The notes under the pieces: model-generated | What the model was told of the DNA's origin: nothing | The model's database searches: none | What the model saw: only the letters and a program-made list of their open reading frames with translations | Source of the DNA: UBA3537 sp049889395 | GTDB taxonomy: Bacteria; Bacteroidota; Bacteroidia; Flavobacteriales; Flavobacteriaceae | Length of the DNA: 64,000 nt | Direction: 5' to 3' | Assembly: GCA_049889395.1 (NCBI GenBank) | Contig: JBMHDM010000011.1 | Location: 62,001 to 126,000, forward strand | Program-made: the position numbers and the translations under genes | Shown: positions 17,920 to 27,039 of the stretch, one piece after another | Position numbering within the stretch: the first letter of the stretch is position 1 | Layout of the letters: each line of letters opens with the position of its first letter

Positions 17920-18435
17920 ATGAGCGAAAGCGAATATTTAGCGATGGTTGACCCTTTGAAGCATAAGTTATTTCGGTTTGCGAAACGGTTTTTAGTATCT
18001 GTTGATGAAGCAGAAGATGCTACCCAAGATGTTCTTTTAAAATTATGGAAACAACGCGATAAATTGAGTGATTATAGAAATCCTGAGGCCTTTGCGATGA
18101 CAATTACGAAGAATCATTGTTTAGATAGATTGAAATCAAAGCAAGCCACAAACCTAAAAATTACACACAATAATCATATCGATACTACCACGTCCTTACA
18201 ACAACAAATTGAAACTAAAGATAGTGTAAGATTGGTAGAAAAACTGATACAATCACTGCCAAAACAGCAACAACTTATTGTACAACTGCGTGATGTTGAA
18301 TGTTATGATTTTAAAGAAATATCTGATGTTTTGGATATTAGTGAAGCTGCAGTAAGAGTTGCTTTATCCAGAGCGAGAAAAAAATTAAGAGAACAATTGA
18401 TTCAAATACACAACTATGGAATTAAAGCAAATTGA
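17920..18435 (+). CDS. ECF-type RNA polymerase sigma factor
   Basis: 171 residues. Region 2 includes HKLFRFAKRFLVSVDEAEDATQDVLLKLWKQ; region 4 includes LPKQQQLIVQLRDVECYDFKEISDVLDISEAAVRVALSRARKKLREQL, the sigma70 r4 helix-turn-helix. It would direct RNA polymerase to a small set of promoters. It overlaps the next gene by 20 nt, and that gene encodes a one-helix membrane protein, which is the layout of a sigma/anti-sigma pair. Two DUF4252 genes follow in the same direction, a gene order I recognise from other Flavobacteriaceae. Confidence 0.95.
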   Translation: MSESEYLAMVDPLKHKLFRFAKRFLVSVDEAEDATQDVLLKLWKQRDKLSDYRNPEAFAMTITKNHCLDRLKSKQATNLKITHNNHIDTTTSLQQQIETKDSVRLVEKLIQSLPKQQQLIVQLRDVECYDFKEISDVLDISEAAVRVALSRARKKLREQLIQIHNYGIKAN

Positions 18436-18913
18436 GTCCCTTCTAAAGTCCTACGAATTGGGTCAAACTTCCATAAAAGAGGAAGCCCAGCTTAAGGCCT
18501 TCTTCAATAGTGCTGACGTGCCTGATGATCTGCAACACTATCGAATCTTATTCGAATATTTTTCTACCGCCAGACAACAAACTTTTCACCCTAATTTGCC
18601 GACAAAAGCTTCATATTTTAATTTAAGAACACTATCCATAGCCGCCTCAATAGCTTTATTGTTTGGGTTATTTATCAAAAGCAGTGATTTTGTTCACACT
18701 GAAGCAAAAACCTATTCAGAGCAAGATATTCGGACCTATAACCAAGCTAAATCCGCGCTTGAATTTTTGTCGTTGAACTTAAATAAAGGAACACAATCAC
18801 AAATGAGTGCTTTGAACACCGTTTCTAATACCATAAAGAAAGGACAACAAAATTTTGTTCTGCTTAGTAATTTTAACAAAACAACCAATAAAATTTTTAA
18901 TTTAAACCCGTAA
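18416..18913 (+). CDS. One-helix membrane protein, putative anti-sigma factor
   Basis: 165 residues. The N-terminal 60 residues are soluble (LESLLKSYELGQTSIKEEAQLKAFF, resembling the zinc-less anti-sigma starts of Bacteroidota). One helix at about 68-86 (LSIAASIALLFGLFIKS) is followed by a periplasmic tail with no known domain. Its 20-nt overlap with the sigma gene and its topology suggest it holds the sigma factor at the membrane; there is no classic HxxxCxxC anti-sigma motif. Confidence 0.65.
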   Translation: MELKQIESLLKSYELGQTSIKEEAQLKAFFNSADVPDDLQHYRILFEYFSTARQQTFHPNLPTKASYFNLRTLSIAASIALLFGLFIKSSDFVHTEAKTYSEQDIRTYNQAKSALEFLSLNLNKGTQSQMSALNTVSNTIKKGQQNFVLLSNFNKTTNKIFNLNP

Positions 18914-18923
18914 ATAGAACATA

Positions 18924-19487
18924 ATGAAAAATCTATTAACCTTAATTCTTTTAACCGCCTCGACTTTGGTTTTTTCTCAAAGTATCTTTGAGAAATATGA
19001 AGATATGGACAACGTAACTTCAGTAATTGTTAACCAAAAAATGTTTAGCATGCTGGCCGAAATGCAAATCCAAACAAATGATTCAGAAGCCGATGCATTT
19101 TTAACTCAAGTTAAATCGCTAAAAAATTTAACTGTTTATACTACCGCAGATGATGCAATTTGTAAATCTATGATAAATGATGTAAAATCCTATATCAAAT
19201 CATCAAACATGGAAGAATTGATGCGCATCAAAGACGGTGAACAGAACGTTAAGTTTTACGTTCGTTCCGGCCGAGACGATAATCATGTGTCAGAGCTATT
19301 GATGCTGGTTAACGGTTTATCTGAAATTATAGAGCAACAAAATATTGAAGTTGGAGGAGACAAAAGGGTTATAGAAACTGTTTTGCTCTCATTGGTAGGC
19401 GACATTGACCTAAGGAAAGTTTCTGAACTCACCAATCAACTGAACGTTCCTGGTGGGGATCAACTAAAAAAAGCCTCAAAACAATAA
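18924..19487 (+). CDS. DUF4252 secreted protein
   Basis: 187 residues. A signal peptide ends at about 18 (LVFSQS). The body includes YEDMDNVTSVIVNQKMFSML, LKNLTVYTTADDAICKSM and MEELMRIKDGEQNVKFYVRSGRDDNHVSELLMLV, which is the DUF4252 pattern. The function is unknown. It is 10 nt after the putative anti-sigma gene and 6 nt before a second DUF4252 gene, so all four genes form one operon. Confidence 0.87.
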   Translation: MKNLLTLILLTASTLVFSQSIFEKYEDMDNVTSVIVNQKMFSMLAEMQIQTNDSEADAFLTQVKSLKNLTVYTTADDAICKSMINDVKSYIKSSNMEELMRIKDGEQNVKFYVRSGRDDNHVSELLMLVNGLSEIIEQQNIEVGGDKRVIETVLLSLVGDIDLRKVSELTNQLNVPGGDQLKKASKQ

Positions 19488-19493
19488 GAATCA

Positions 19494-20036
19494 ATGACCT
19501 TAAATTTTTTAAAAGTCGTTTATATCTTTTTAATAATATCTATCATAGGATGCCAACCACAACCTACTTTGCAAACCTATTTTGTAGATCATCAGGAAAT
19601 CCCCAGCTTTATCTCTATGGATATTCCAATATCTTTTTTAGACGCTGATAAACTTCAGCTCACTAAAAATCAGGAAAATGCCATCAATTCAATTCAAAAA
19701 TTGAATATGCTAGGTTATAGTTTGAAGTCTGGCTCCGAAGAAATATACGATAAAGAGGTACGAACGATTAAAACTTTACTAAAATCTAGTCAGTATAATG
19801 AATTAATGCGAATGGGTAATTCAAAAGATGGACGTATTCAAATTAGCTATGTCGGTGATGAAGAGGCTGTTGAGGAATTAATTATTTTTGGTACTTCTTC
19901 AGAATATGGCTTTGCAGTTATTCGAGTGTTGGGGCGAAAAATGAATCTATCCAACATTGTGGAATTGGGTCCAATTATCAATAAGTTGGATACCAGTGAT
20001 ATGAATGTTGAAGGTTTTTTGGACTATATGTTATAA
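19494..20036 (+). CDS. DUF4252 lipoprotein (paralogue)
   Basis: 180 residues. The leader ends IISIIGCQPQ, a lipobox with Cys20. It shares with its upstream paralogue the pattern of YNELMRMGNSKDGRIQISYVGDEEAVEELIIFGTS. One DUF4252 protein is soluble and secreted while this one is lipidated, so the pair may form a membrane-tethered complex sensed by, or acting on, the anti-sigma factor. That is inference from gene order. Confidence 0.84.
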   Translation: MTLNFLKVVYIFLIISIIGCQPQPTLQTYFVDHQEIPSFISMDIPISFLDADKLQLTKNQENAINSIQKLNMLGYSLKSGSEEIYDKEVRTIKTLLKSSQYNELMRMGNSKDGRIQISYVGDEEAVEELIIFGTSSEYGFAVIRVLGRKMNLSNIVELGPIINKLDTSDMNVEGFLDYML

Positions 20037-20060
20037 ACCACAAATACACACAGTAAATAG

Positions 20061-20094
20061 AACGCCTGAAGTTATTGCTTTGGGCGTTTTTTAT
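20061..20094. terminator. Terminator between the sigma operon and purB
   Basis: AACGCC (20061-20066) pairs with GGCGTT around 20083-20088, extended by wobble or mismatched bases, and is followed by a T run. It ends at the convergent purB stop. Confidence 0.7.
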
Positions 20095-21431
20095 AATCCC
20101 GTATAATTAGAGGTAGAAATTGCTCGAAGTTCATTTTTTATGGTTTCACTAACATCCAAAGTGTTAATGAATTGCGCAATAGAATCTTGTGTTATTCCAG
20201 TGTTTATTCTAGTCAGTTTTTTCAATGTCTCGTAGGGATTTGGATATCCTTCCCGTCTAAGAATCGTTTGAATCGCTTCGGCAACAACGGCCCAATTGTC
20301 ATCTAAATCTTCTTGAATTTTGGATTCATTCAACAATAATTTATTTAGCCCTTTTAAAGTTGATTTAAAAGCAATTATTGTATGAGAAAAAGGCACTCCT
20401 ACATTTCTGAGCACTGTGCTGTCAGTCAAATCGCGTTGTAATCTAGAAATGGGGAGTTTGGCTGATAAGTGGTTGAATAAGGCATTAGCTATACCCAAAT
20501 TACCTTCGCTATTTTCAAAATCAATAGGATTTACTTTATGGGGCATAGCAGAACTTCCCACTTCTCCTTTTTTTATTTTTTGTTTGAAGTAATCCATGGA
20601 AATATAGGTCCACATATCACGGTTCAAATCTATTATGATGGAGTTGATTCTTTTCATCGCGTCAAATTGTGCAGCCATATGGTCATAATGCTCAATTTGA
20701 GTTGTTGGAAACGAGTGGTGAAGACCTAAACTATTCATCAAATTTTTTGCAAATGTTTTCCAATTTATATTAGGGTAGGCCAAGTGGTGTGCATTGAAAT
20801 TTCCAGTTGCACCACCAAATTTTGCAGCATTAGGAATTTGCCTCAATACGTTCAATTGTTCTTGCAAACGAACGTTAAAGACTTTAATCTCTTTGCCGAG
20901 TCGAGTGGGTGAGGCAGGTTGTCCGTGTGTTCGGGCTAACATTGGAATATCTTTCCATTCGTTAACATATTTGTCCAAAGTATCAATCAAAGTGACTAAG
21001 TTAGGGATATATACCGCTTCAATGGCTTGTTTGATACTCAAAGGAATTGCAGAATTATTAATGTCCTGTGAGGTCAATCCAAAATGAATAAATTCTTTGA
21101 ACTCTCCAATACCAAGATCGTCAAACTGATCTTTTATAAAATATTCTACAGCTTTAACGTCGTGGTTGGTTATTTGCTCAATAGTTTTTACAGCTTCTGC
21201 ATCTTGAGGTGAAAAATTAGTGTAAATATTCTTCAACTTTTCAAACAATGATTTATCAAATCCTTTTAGCTGGTCTATAGGCAATTCACAAAGTGCGATG
21301 AAGTATTCAATTTCGATAAGAATACGATATTTTATCAGAGCTTCTTCAGAGAAAAAAAGAGAAAGTTCTTCAACTTTTGACCTGTAGCGACCGTCAATGG
21401 GAGATATTGCAGTAAGAGGTGATAAAGACAT
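20091..21431 (-). CDS. purB: Adenylosuccinate lyase
   Basis: 446 residues from the ATG at 21431 (MSLSPLTAISPIDGRYRSKV). The open frame extends 10 codons upstream, but PurB proteins begin at this Met and a -7 box TATCTTTG sits just upstream on this strand (21451-21458). It carries the fumarase/aspartase signature SSAMPHKVNPIDFEN and TSQDINNSAIP. It acts twice in purine synthesis, releasing fumarate from SAICAR and from adenylosuccinate. It is a single gene, divergent from a glycosyltransferase. Confidence 0.96.
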   Translation of the reverse strand: MSLSPLTAISPIDGRYRSKVEELSLFFSEEALIKYRILIEIEYFIALCELPIDQLKGFDKSLFEKLKNIYTNFSPQDAEAVKTIEQITNHDVKAVEYFIKDQFDDLGIGEFKEFIHFGLTSQDINNSAIPLSIKQAIEAVYIPNLVTLIDTLDKYVNEWKDIPMLARTHGQPASPTRLGKEIKVFNVRLQEQLNVLRQIPNAAKFGGATGNFNAHHLAYPNINWKTFAKNLMNSLGLHHSFPTTQIEHYDHMAAQFDAMKRINSIIIDLNRDMWTYISMDYFKQKIKKGEVGSSAMPHKVNPIDFENSEGNLGIANALFNHLSAKLPISRLQRDLTDSTVLRNVGVPFSHTIIAFKSTLKGLNKLLLNESKIQEDLDDNWAVVAEAIQTILRREGYPNPYETLKKLTRINTGITQDSIAQFINTLDVSETIKNELRAISTSNYTGL

Positions 21432-21487
21432 TGGTTCAAATTTTAAACGACAAAGATACACTTTTCTTAAGAAGATTTAGAATCCTT

Positions 21488-21520
21488 TTGCTGTTCAAAA
21501 GTTATAAATTTCTATTTTTG
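21488..21520 (+). promoter_or_regulatory. Promoter of the family 4-like glycosyltransferase
   Basis: TTG at 21488-21490, 22-nt spacer, TATTTTTG at 21513-21520, fitting the Bacteroidota consensus. Confidence 0.55.
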
Positions 21521-21542
21521 GAATGCAAATATTTCAGATTTA

Positions 21543-22787
21543 ATGTCTACCTCCAAAAATTTATTGTGCATCGGGTTTGTCTTTCCAGAGCCTAAATCCT
21601 CTGCTGCAGGAACTCGAATCATACAATTGCTTAAGCTCTTTTTGGAACAAGGATATGATATCACCTTTGGAACGACTGCAAAACCATCTGAAAATGCTGT
21701 TGATCTATCCAAATTTGGAATTTATGTTGAATCAATCGAGCTCAATAACGATTCCTTCGATTCATTTATAACTACACTCAACCCATCCGTAGTTCTATTT
21801 GATCGATTTATGACAGAAGAGCAATTTGGGTGGCGTGTTTCTCAGTGTTGTCCAAAAGCTGTTAAAATTCTTGATACAGAAGATTTACATTTTTTGAGAC
21901 AATCTCGACAAAAGAATATTGAGAATAAAGTTGAATTTTCAATGGATTTCATAAAGTCTGATATAGCCAAACGCGAAATTGCCAGTATCTATCGATGCGA
22001 TTTAACACTCATTATTTCAGAGGTTGAATTTGAGATCTTATCCAATAAACTACAAATAGACCCCTCACTATTGTTGTATATTCCATTTATTTTTACCAAT
22101 GGTAATGATGCCTTAGTATCCAAACTGTCATTTGATGAAAGAAAAGATTTTATATTCATAGGGAACTTTTTGCATGCACCAAATGTTTCTGCCGTCAATC
22201 ATTTGAAATATCAAATTTGGCCGCAATTATCAAAGGCTATTCCAAAGGCATTACTACATATTTACGGGGCTTATGTCAAGCCTAAACAACTATCTTTATC
22301 AAATGAAAAAGACAGATTTTATGTCCATGGGTTTGTAGAAAATGCTCACACTGTTATTGAATCTTCACGCGTCATGTTGGCACCACTACAATTTGGAGCT
22401 GGACTTAAAGGAAAAATTTTTGATGCCTTAATCAATGGAACGCCTTGTGTGATGTCCTCTATTGCTGCAGAAGGAATATTTGGCCAAGATCAACCTAACG
22501 GATTTATCAATGACGATAATCAAAAGTTTATAGATAATGCAATCGACTTATATACAAAGATTTCATTGTGGGAACAATCTCAAAGTAGTGGATTTGAGAT
22601 TCTTAAAAAAAGATTCAATTCTCAATTATTTACAGAACAATTATTCAAAAGGGTGGCTTATTTGTATAAAAATTTAGAAGCGCATCGGTTGCAAAACTTT
22701 ACGGGTATTTTACTACAGCACCATTCTATGCAATCTACTAAATATCTTTCCAAGTGGATTCAGGCCAAACAAACCAATAACGATTAA
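21543..22787 (+). CDS. Glycosyltransferase, GT-B fold (family 1/4 type)
   Basis: 414 residues. The N-terminal half begins NLLCIGFVFPEPKSSAAGTRIIQLLKLF, and the C-terminal half has FIGNFLHAPNVSAVNHL, YGAYVKPKQL and MLAPLQFGAGLKGKIFDAL followed by GTPCVMSSIAAEGI. This last stretch is the donor-binding E/G-rich segment of GT-B enzymes. It transfers sugars from nucleotide donors in polysaccharide or glycolipid synthesis; substrates are unknown. It is alone, and converges on the 22788-23198 membrane gene with no gap. Confidence 0.87.
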   Translation: MSTSKNLLCIGFVFPEPKSSAAGTRIIQLLKLFLEQGYDITFGTTAKPSENAVDLSKFGIYVESIELNNDSFDSFITTLNPSVVLFDRFMTEEQFGWRVSQCCPKAVKILDTEDLHFLRQSRQKNIENKVEFSMDFIKSDIAKREIASIYRCDLTLIISEVEFEILSNKLQIDPSLLLYIPFIFTNGNDALVSKLSFDERKDFIFIGNFLHAPNVSAVNHLKYQIWPQLSKAIPKALLHIYGAYVKPKQLSLSNEKDRFYVHGFVENAHTVIESSRVMLAPLQFGAGLKGKIFDALINGTPCVMSSIAAEGIFGQDQPNGFINDDNQKFIDNAIDLYTKISLWEQSQSSGFEILKKRFNSQLFTEQLFKRVAYLYKNLEAHRLQNFTGILLQHHSMQSTKYLSKWIQAKQTNND

Positions 22788-23198
22788 TTATCGGGCTATT
22801 TTTGTTGCGATCAAAGCCATCGGTAGGTAAGCAATTCCTAAATCAACTATACTGAACCACATTGGGGCGGGAAGTTGAACGACCATCATTATCCCACCAA
22901 TCATGAAAAACACCCCTATAACGTAGGCTGTTATTGCCGACGAAGATTGGGATAATTTTAGTGTTACAAATGCACCAGTAAAAGTACCAAAAGCATGGGC
23001 TAAAAACGGAAATAGAAGGTGGAAAGGTGTATAACGATGTATATTAGCTTTGATGCTTTCTAAATCTGAAGGATCAACCCCTTCCGGAACAAATGAGTTT
23101 GAGAGGTAAATGAGCGTATAGTTTACAAAACCTCCAATGATAATACCAATTACTACTGGGATGAGATAATGTTTAATGAAGCGAAGCAAAGCTGTCAT
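22788..23198 (-). CDS. Four-helix membrane protein, unknown function
   Basis: 136 residues with four transmembrane helices (about 10-30, 62-82, 90-110 and 112-132) and an extracytoplasmic loop with SFVPEGVDPSDLESIKANIHRY. I do not recognise a family with confidence; similar short proteins are common in Flavobacteriaceae. It is a single gene, and the next gene on this strand lies 100 nt upstream. Confidence 0.7.
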   Translation of the reverse strand: MTALLRFIKHYLIPVVIGIIIGGFVNYTLIYLSNSFVPEGVDPSDLESIKANIHRYTPFHLLFPFLAHAFGTFTGAFVTLKLSQSSSAITAYVIGVFFMIGGIMMVVQLPAPMWFSIVDLGIAYLPMALIATKIAR

Positions 23199-23298
23199 AC
23201 GAATGAATTTATTTGCAATTTATAAAAAAACGCACACATCCCATATTTCCATATAGTATGTATGCGTTAGAGGCAGAGTGTAGCTTCGGGGTTTAAAG

Positions 23299-23550
23299 CT
23301 ACATCCGCTTTTTAAAAATAAGATTTAGTAAAAATAAAATGATCAAGGCTCCAATGGCTCCCGTTAGAATGGCACCTATCCATCCTGTCCCCAAACTAAC
23401 CCCTAATTTGTCGAGAGACCAATTTCCGACAAAACTGCCAATGATACCTATTAAAATGTTTCCGAATAGTCCTAAGCTACTGCCTTTAAAAATTGTACTT
23501 CCAAGCCATCCAGCTATGGCACCAATAATGATTGTACTAATGATTTCCAT
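23299..23550 (-). CDS. GlsB/YeaQ/YmgE-family stress membrane protein
   Basis: 83 residues from the ATG at 23550 (MEIISTIIIGAIAGWLGS); upstream codons of the open frame are not needed. It has three glycine-rich helices: IGAIAGWLGSTIFKG, LFGNILIGIIGSFVGNWSLDKLG and GWIGAILTGAIGALIILFLLN. This is the transglycosylase-associated protein family, small inner-membrane proteins linked to envelope stress. Despite the name it has no enzymatic domain. The 145 nt upstream hold no recognisable gene. Confidence 0.92.
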   Translation of the reverse strand: MEIISTIIIGAIAGWLGSTIFKGSSLGLFGNILIGIIGSFVGNWSLDKLGVSLGTGWIGAILTGAIGALIILFLLNLIFKKRM

Positions 23551-23728
23551 GTTTTTTTTGTTGTATGATAGATTCAAGCTCAATAACTAACACACCCGTG
23601 GGCCAGAAAATTTCGAAACGTTTATGAGAAAAAATTTCGGTAATGTTCACGTTGGGGCATGTTGATTACAGATTTAATTTACAAAAAAATTATTTAATAA
23701 AAAAAATAACCCAATTTACTGTTGCATG

Positions 23729-24508
23729 TTATGGAGACTGGCGCCGTCCTTTACTTAGAATTTTATATTCCTCATAACACTCACTTATAGCGTCTAAAAT
23801 TTGTAGATCATTCGCTGTTTTGATAAATTCATCGGAGTAGTTACATTCGCTAATCAGAAGATCCAAATCAATCTTGTCGACTTGAAGTAAAGCTGTAAGC
23901 ATTTCTCGGTCAAATCGAGAGGCCAATATGTTGCGAATTTCATCTTGCTTTTTCATTTTTCTGAGCTTTCGCATTTCGCGTGGTTTTTTGCCAAAAATAT
24001 TGTGTAAGAAATCAGCAGGATTAAATATAGCACCCAGAACTTTTGTCACCATTCCTGGCGATCTGGGACTCGATTCGTAACCAGTGTTTAAGCCTGAAAT
24101 ACTATACCGGACATTTTTTTGAATGGGGACTTGCTTTATGTCAATTTCTAGATACCCCGTCAATTTCAATTTGTTGACAACGACTTCTTCCAAAGCCAGC
24201 GCTAATTCGGTCATTTCAATAGTGGTGCGATTCCCAAAATTAATCCAATCGTTGGTCACTCTCACTTTTATAGATTTAAATCCTAAAAATGAGAGGTGTA
24301 AGGTGTCATTGGCTTTTGCTTTAATTTCAAATTCTCCAACACCATTGGTAGTCGTACCAATAACTTGATTTAAATTGACGATATTAACCCCTTCCATAGC
24401 CGCATCATTCGCCGCATTAATAATTTTACCTTTTACCAAAGTCTCTTGTTGCGCATTGGCTTGAATTAATGCTAGAAAAATAAATAATAAAGTTAAATAT
24501 CGGTTCAT
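23729..24508 (-). CDS. Secreted carboxypeptidase-like regulatory domain protein
   Basis: 259 residues. A signal peptide ends at about 19 (IQANAQ). A CarboxypepD_reg-like beta sandwich at about 22-110 contains KGKIINAANDAAMEGVNIVNL and HLSFLGFKSIKVRV. The C-terminal half is charged and helical (KKPREMRKLRKMKKQDEIRNIL). The N-terminal domain is the one found at the front of TonB-dependent receptors, but no receptor barrel follows. These stand-alone proteins are frequent in Bacteroidota and of unknown function. Confidence 0.83.
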   Translation of the reverse strand: MNRYLTLLFIFLALIQANAQQETLVKGKIINAANDAAMEGVNIVNLNQVIGTTTNGVGEFEIKAKANDTLHLSFLGFKSIKVRVTNDWINFGNRTTIEMTELALALEEVVVNKLKLTGYLEIDIKQVPIQKNVRYSISGLNTGYESSPRSPGMVTKVLGAIFNPADFLHNIFGKKPREMRKLRKMKKQDEIRNILASRFDREMLTALLQVDKIDLDLLISECNYSDEFIKTANDLQILDAISECYEEYKILSKGRRQSP

Positions 24509-24591
24509 AAAAATTTATGGGTATAAATGTACTAAACTCGAGTTACTTAACAAATATTGACCCAAACTTTGTCTAAAGATTAACACTAATA

Positions 24592-26331
24592 TTAACGACG
24601 TCTATTTTTACGAGGTCTAGAGGCTCTAAATCGTTTTGATTTTGAACCTTGTTGTGATTTTGATTCGCCAAAAGATGTTTTTTGACGGCTTTTTCGTTTG
24701 TTGTTACTTCTCCTAGATTTAGAAGGCTTGTTTTGATGTTCTGTTAGTTCTACATTGACAAATCGACCGTTTAATTTAAAATCATTGAAAAACTCAATTA
24801 CTTTTGATAGATATATTGCCTCGGTATTAAAAAACGAAAAGCTATCCTTTACATCAACTTTATAAACATCGCCTTGTTTGAGTTCTAAAGCATCTCTCAA
24901 AAAATCTTTCAAACGCATCCAATCATATCCATCTTTTTTACCGATATTAATAAAATATCGAACAGAATCTTCGTTATGTGATTTGGAGGATACTTTGGAG
25001 TTGGATTCAGAGACAGTTAAGCTTTTGGCGTTCTTGTAATAATCGTAAAATCGGCTAAACTCGACTGAAAAGAACTTTTTTATCAAAGTCTCTTTATCGA
25101 CGTTTTCAAATTTTGAATTGATGTCATTAAGAAAAGGTTCTATGTCGTGATTAATTTCTGTTTCAAAAATATTTTGGGCCAATGCTTTGAGTTGAACCTC
25201 ACAAATTTCCATGCCTTCAGGAATCGGTTTTCTAGTAAAGTTCTTTTGAATTTTTTGTTCAATGGCCTTTATTTTTCTTTGCTCACTTTTTGTGATAATG
25301 ACCATAGAAATTCCGTTACGTCCCGCTCGTCCAGTTCGACCACTACGATGGGTGTAGGTTTCTATCTCATCGGGTAATTGATAATTGATTACATGCGTAA
25401 TATCATCCACATCAATTCCTCTTGCCGCTACATCTGTGGCGACCAACATTTGAATTTGTTTATTTCTGAAAGATTTCATGACCAAGTCACGTTGATTTTG
25501 ACTTAAATCGCCATGAAGTGCTCCGGCGTTATACCCATCTTCAATGAGTTTTTCGGCTACTTTTTGGGTATCTCTCTTTGTTCTGCAAAAAACCACTGAA
25601 AAAATATTTGGATTGGCATCTGCCAAACGTTTCAGGGCTGGGTAGCGGTCTCTGGCGCCAACAATGTAATATTCATGGGATACATTTTTACTACCAATGT
25701 TCTTTTGGCCTACCGTAATTTCGATCGGGTTGTACATAAATTTTTTGGCTATTGAAGCGACTTCTTTTGGCATGGTAGCCGAAAACAACCAAGTTGATTT
25801 ATCATCTGGTGTGTAAGATAAAATAGTATTAATATCTTCAAAAAATCCCATGTTAAGCATTTCATCTGCTTCATCCAAAATTGCGTAATTGATTTTGGAA
25901 ATATCAATCAACCGCCTTTGAATCATGTCTTTCATTCGACCAGGAGTTGCAACTATTATTTGTGCACCACGCTTGATATTTTTGGCTTGTTCTGTAATAC
26001 TGGCTCCACCATAAATAGCCACAATATTGAGCCCTTTACAGTACTTGCCATAGAGTTTCATTTCGTTGGTAATTTGTAAACAAAGCTCCCGTGTTGGAGA
26101 CAATATTAGGCCTTGTGTTGTTCGGCTATTAACCTCAATGTTTTGCAGCATTGGAAATCCAAAAGCAGCTGTTTTTCCTGTCCCAGTTTGTGCTAATGCT
26201 ACCAGATCCGATTCTTTTGAGAGCAGTGTAGGGATGGTTTTTTGTTGGATATCACTTGGGGTTAGAAACCCAAGATCTGTGATAGCCTGAAGTAAATGAT
26301 CTTCAAGGCCTAGCTGATGAAATGTGTTCAT
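24592..26331 (-). CDS. DEAD-box ATP-dependent RNA helicase with DbpA-type RNA-binding domain
   Basis: 579 residues. Helicase core motifs are ALAQTGTGKTAAF (motif I), TPGR, LDEADEML (II), FSATMP (III), VATDVAARGID (V) and HRSGRTGRAGR (VI). A DbpA-like RNA-binding domain at about 455-535 (VRYFINIGKKDGYDW) and a basic tail rich in Arg, Lys and Ser follow. It should unwind rRNA precursors or mRNAs, as in ribosome assembly and cold adaptation. A leader of about 95 nt with two possible hairpins precedes it (see the regulatory entry). Confidence 0.95.
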   Translation of the reverse strand: MNTFHQLGLEDHLLQAITDLGFLTPSDIQQKTIPTLLSKESDLVALAQTGTGKTAAFGFPMLQNIEVNSRTTQGLILSPTRELCLQITNEMKLYGKYCKGLNIVAIYGGASITEQAKNIKRGAQIIVATPGRMKDMIQRRLIDISKINYAILDEADEMLNMGFFEDINTILSYTPDDKSTWLFSATMPKEVASIAKKFMYNPIEITVGQKNIGSKNVSHEYYIVGARDRYPALKRLADANPNIFSVVFCRTKRDTQKVAEKLIEDGYNAGALHGDLSQNQRDLVMKSFRNKQIQMLVATDVAARGIDVDDITHVINYQLPDEIETYTHRSGRTGRAGRNGISMVIITKSEQRKIKAIEQKIQKNFTRKPIPEGMEICEVQLKALAQNIFETEINHDIEPFLNDINSKFENVDKETLIKKFFSVEFSRFYDYYKNAKSLTVSESNSKVSSKSHNEDSVRYFINIGKKDGYDWMRLKDFLRDALELKQGDVYKVDVKDSFSFFNTEAIYLSKVIEFFNDFKLNGRFVNVELTEHQNKPSKSRRSNNKRKSRQKTSFGESKSQQGSKSKRFRASRPRKNRRR

Positions 26332-26439
26332 TAGTTGTACAATCAGTTTATAATTAAAGTGCTACTTTAGAAGTGCACCATAATTTTAACCTAACTTCTT
26401 GCAACACATCCTCACCCTGAGGAATTGCATACAAAGATA
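26332..26439 (-). promoter_or_regulatory. Promoter and structured leader of the DEAD-box helicase
   Basis: On the minus strand, TATCTTTG (complement of 26432-26439) fits the -7 box. The roughly 95-nt leader that follows can form CCTCA-GGG-TGAGG and a GTGC/GCAC hairpin around 26368-26390. Cold-shock helicase mRNAs often have long regulated leaders, but no function is shown here. Confidence 0.4.
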
Positions 26440-26451
26440 CGTTTATTTTTC

Positions 26452-27036
26452 TCAGTGATGGTTCATTTTTAAGAATGAAATCAATTTGGCTATGGCTAAC
26501 CCTCTGTGTCCAATGGTATTTTTTTCTTCAAGAGAAAGTTCTGCAAAAGTTTTTTGTCTTCCTTTGGGCATAAAAATTGGGTCATAACCAAACCCTCCAG
26601 ATCCAATTTTATGGCGCGTTATCTTGCCTTTACAAACGCCCTCAAAAGTGAAAGTTTGGTTGTTATAGTTTAAGGCAATAACCGTTTTAAATTGAGCCTT
26701 TCTATTCGTTTCGTTCTCTAAATTATCAAGTAGTTTTTGGATGTTTTTTGACGCATTTTTTTCAGGTCCAGCATACCTGGCTGAATAGACCCCAGGAGCG
26801 CCATTCAGTGCCATAACTTCAAGACCTGTATCATCTGCAAAACAGTCTTTATTATAGGTCGTTTTGATGTAAGTGGCTTTTTGAATCGCATTACCTTCAA
26901 TGGTATTTTGGGTTTCTGGAATATCCTCGAAACAACCAATGTCTTTTAAACTGATAAGTTTAATTTCTTTAGGAAGCACCGCCTGAACTTCTTTTAATTT
27001 ATTGGGGTTATTAGTGGCGAAAACAATTTCAATCAT
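26452..27036 (-). CDS. rdgB: Non-canonical purine NTP diphosphatase (RdgB/HAM1)
   Basis: 194 residues. Motifs are FATNNPNKLKEVQ, CFADDTGLEVMALNGAPGVYSARYAG and GSGGFGYDPIFMP, the nucleotide and metal sites of the Ham1 family. It hydrolyses ITP, dITP and XTP to monophosphates and pyrophosphate, keeping deaminated purines out of nucleic acids. It is 3 nt downstream of rlmH on the same strand, so the two are co-transcribed. Confidence 0.96.
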   Translation of the reverse strand: MIEIVFATNNPNKLKEVQAVLPKEIKLISLKDIGCFEDIPETQNTIEGNAIQKATYIKTTYNKDCFADDTGLEVMALNGAPGVYSARYAGPEKNASKNIQKLLDNLENETNRKAQFKTVIALNYNNQTFTFEGVCKGKITRHKIGSGGFGYDPIFMPKGRQKTFAELSLEEKNTIGHRGLAIAKLISFLKMNHH

Positions 27037-27039
27037 AAT

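Noticed and set aside
20794..21087. A 97-residue plus-strand open frame opposite purB
   Set aside because: Lies inside the conserved core of purB and shows no independent features.
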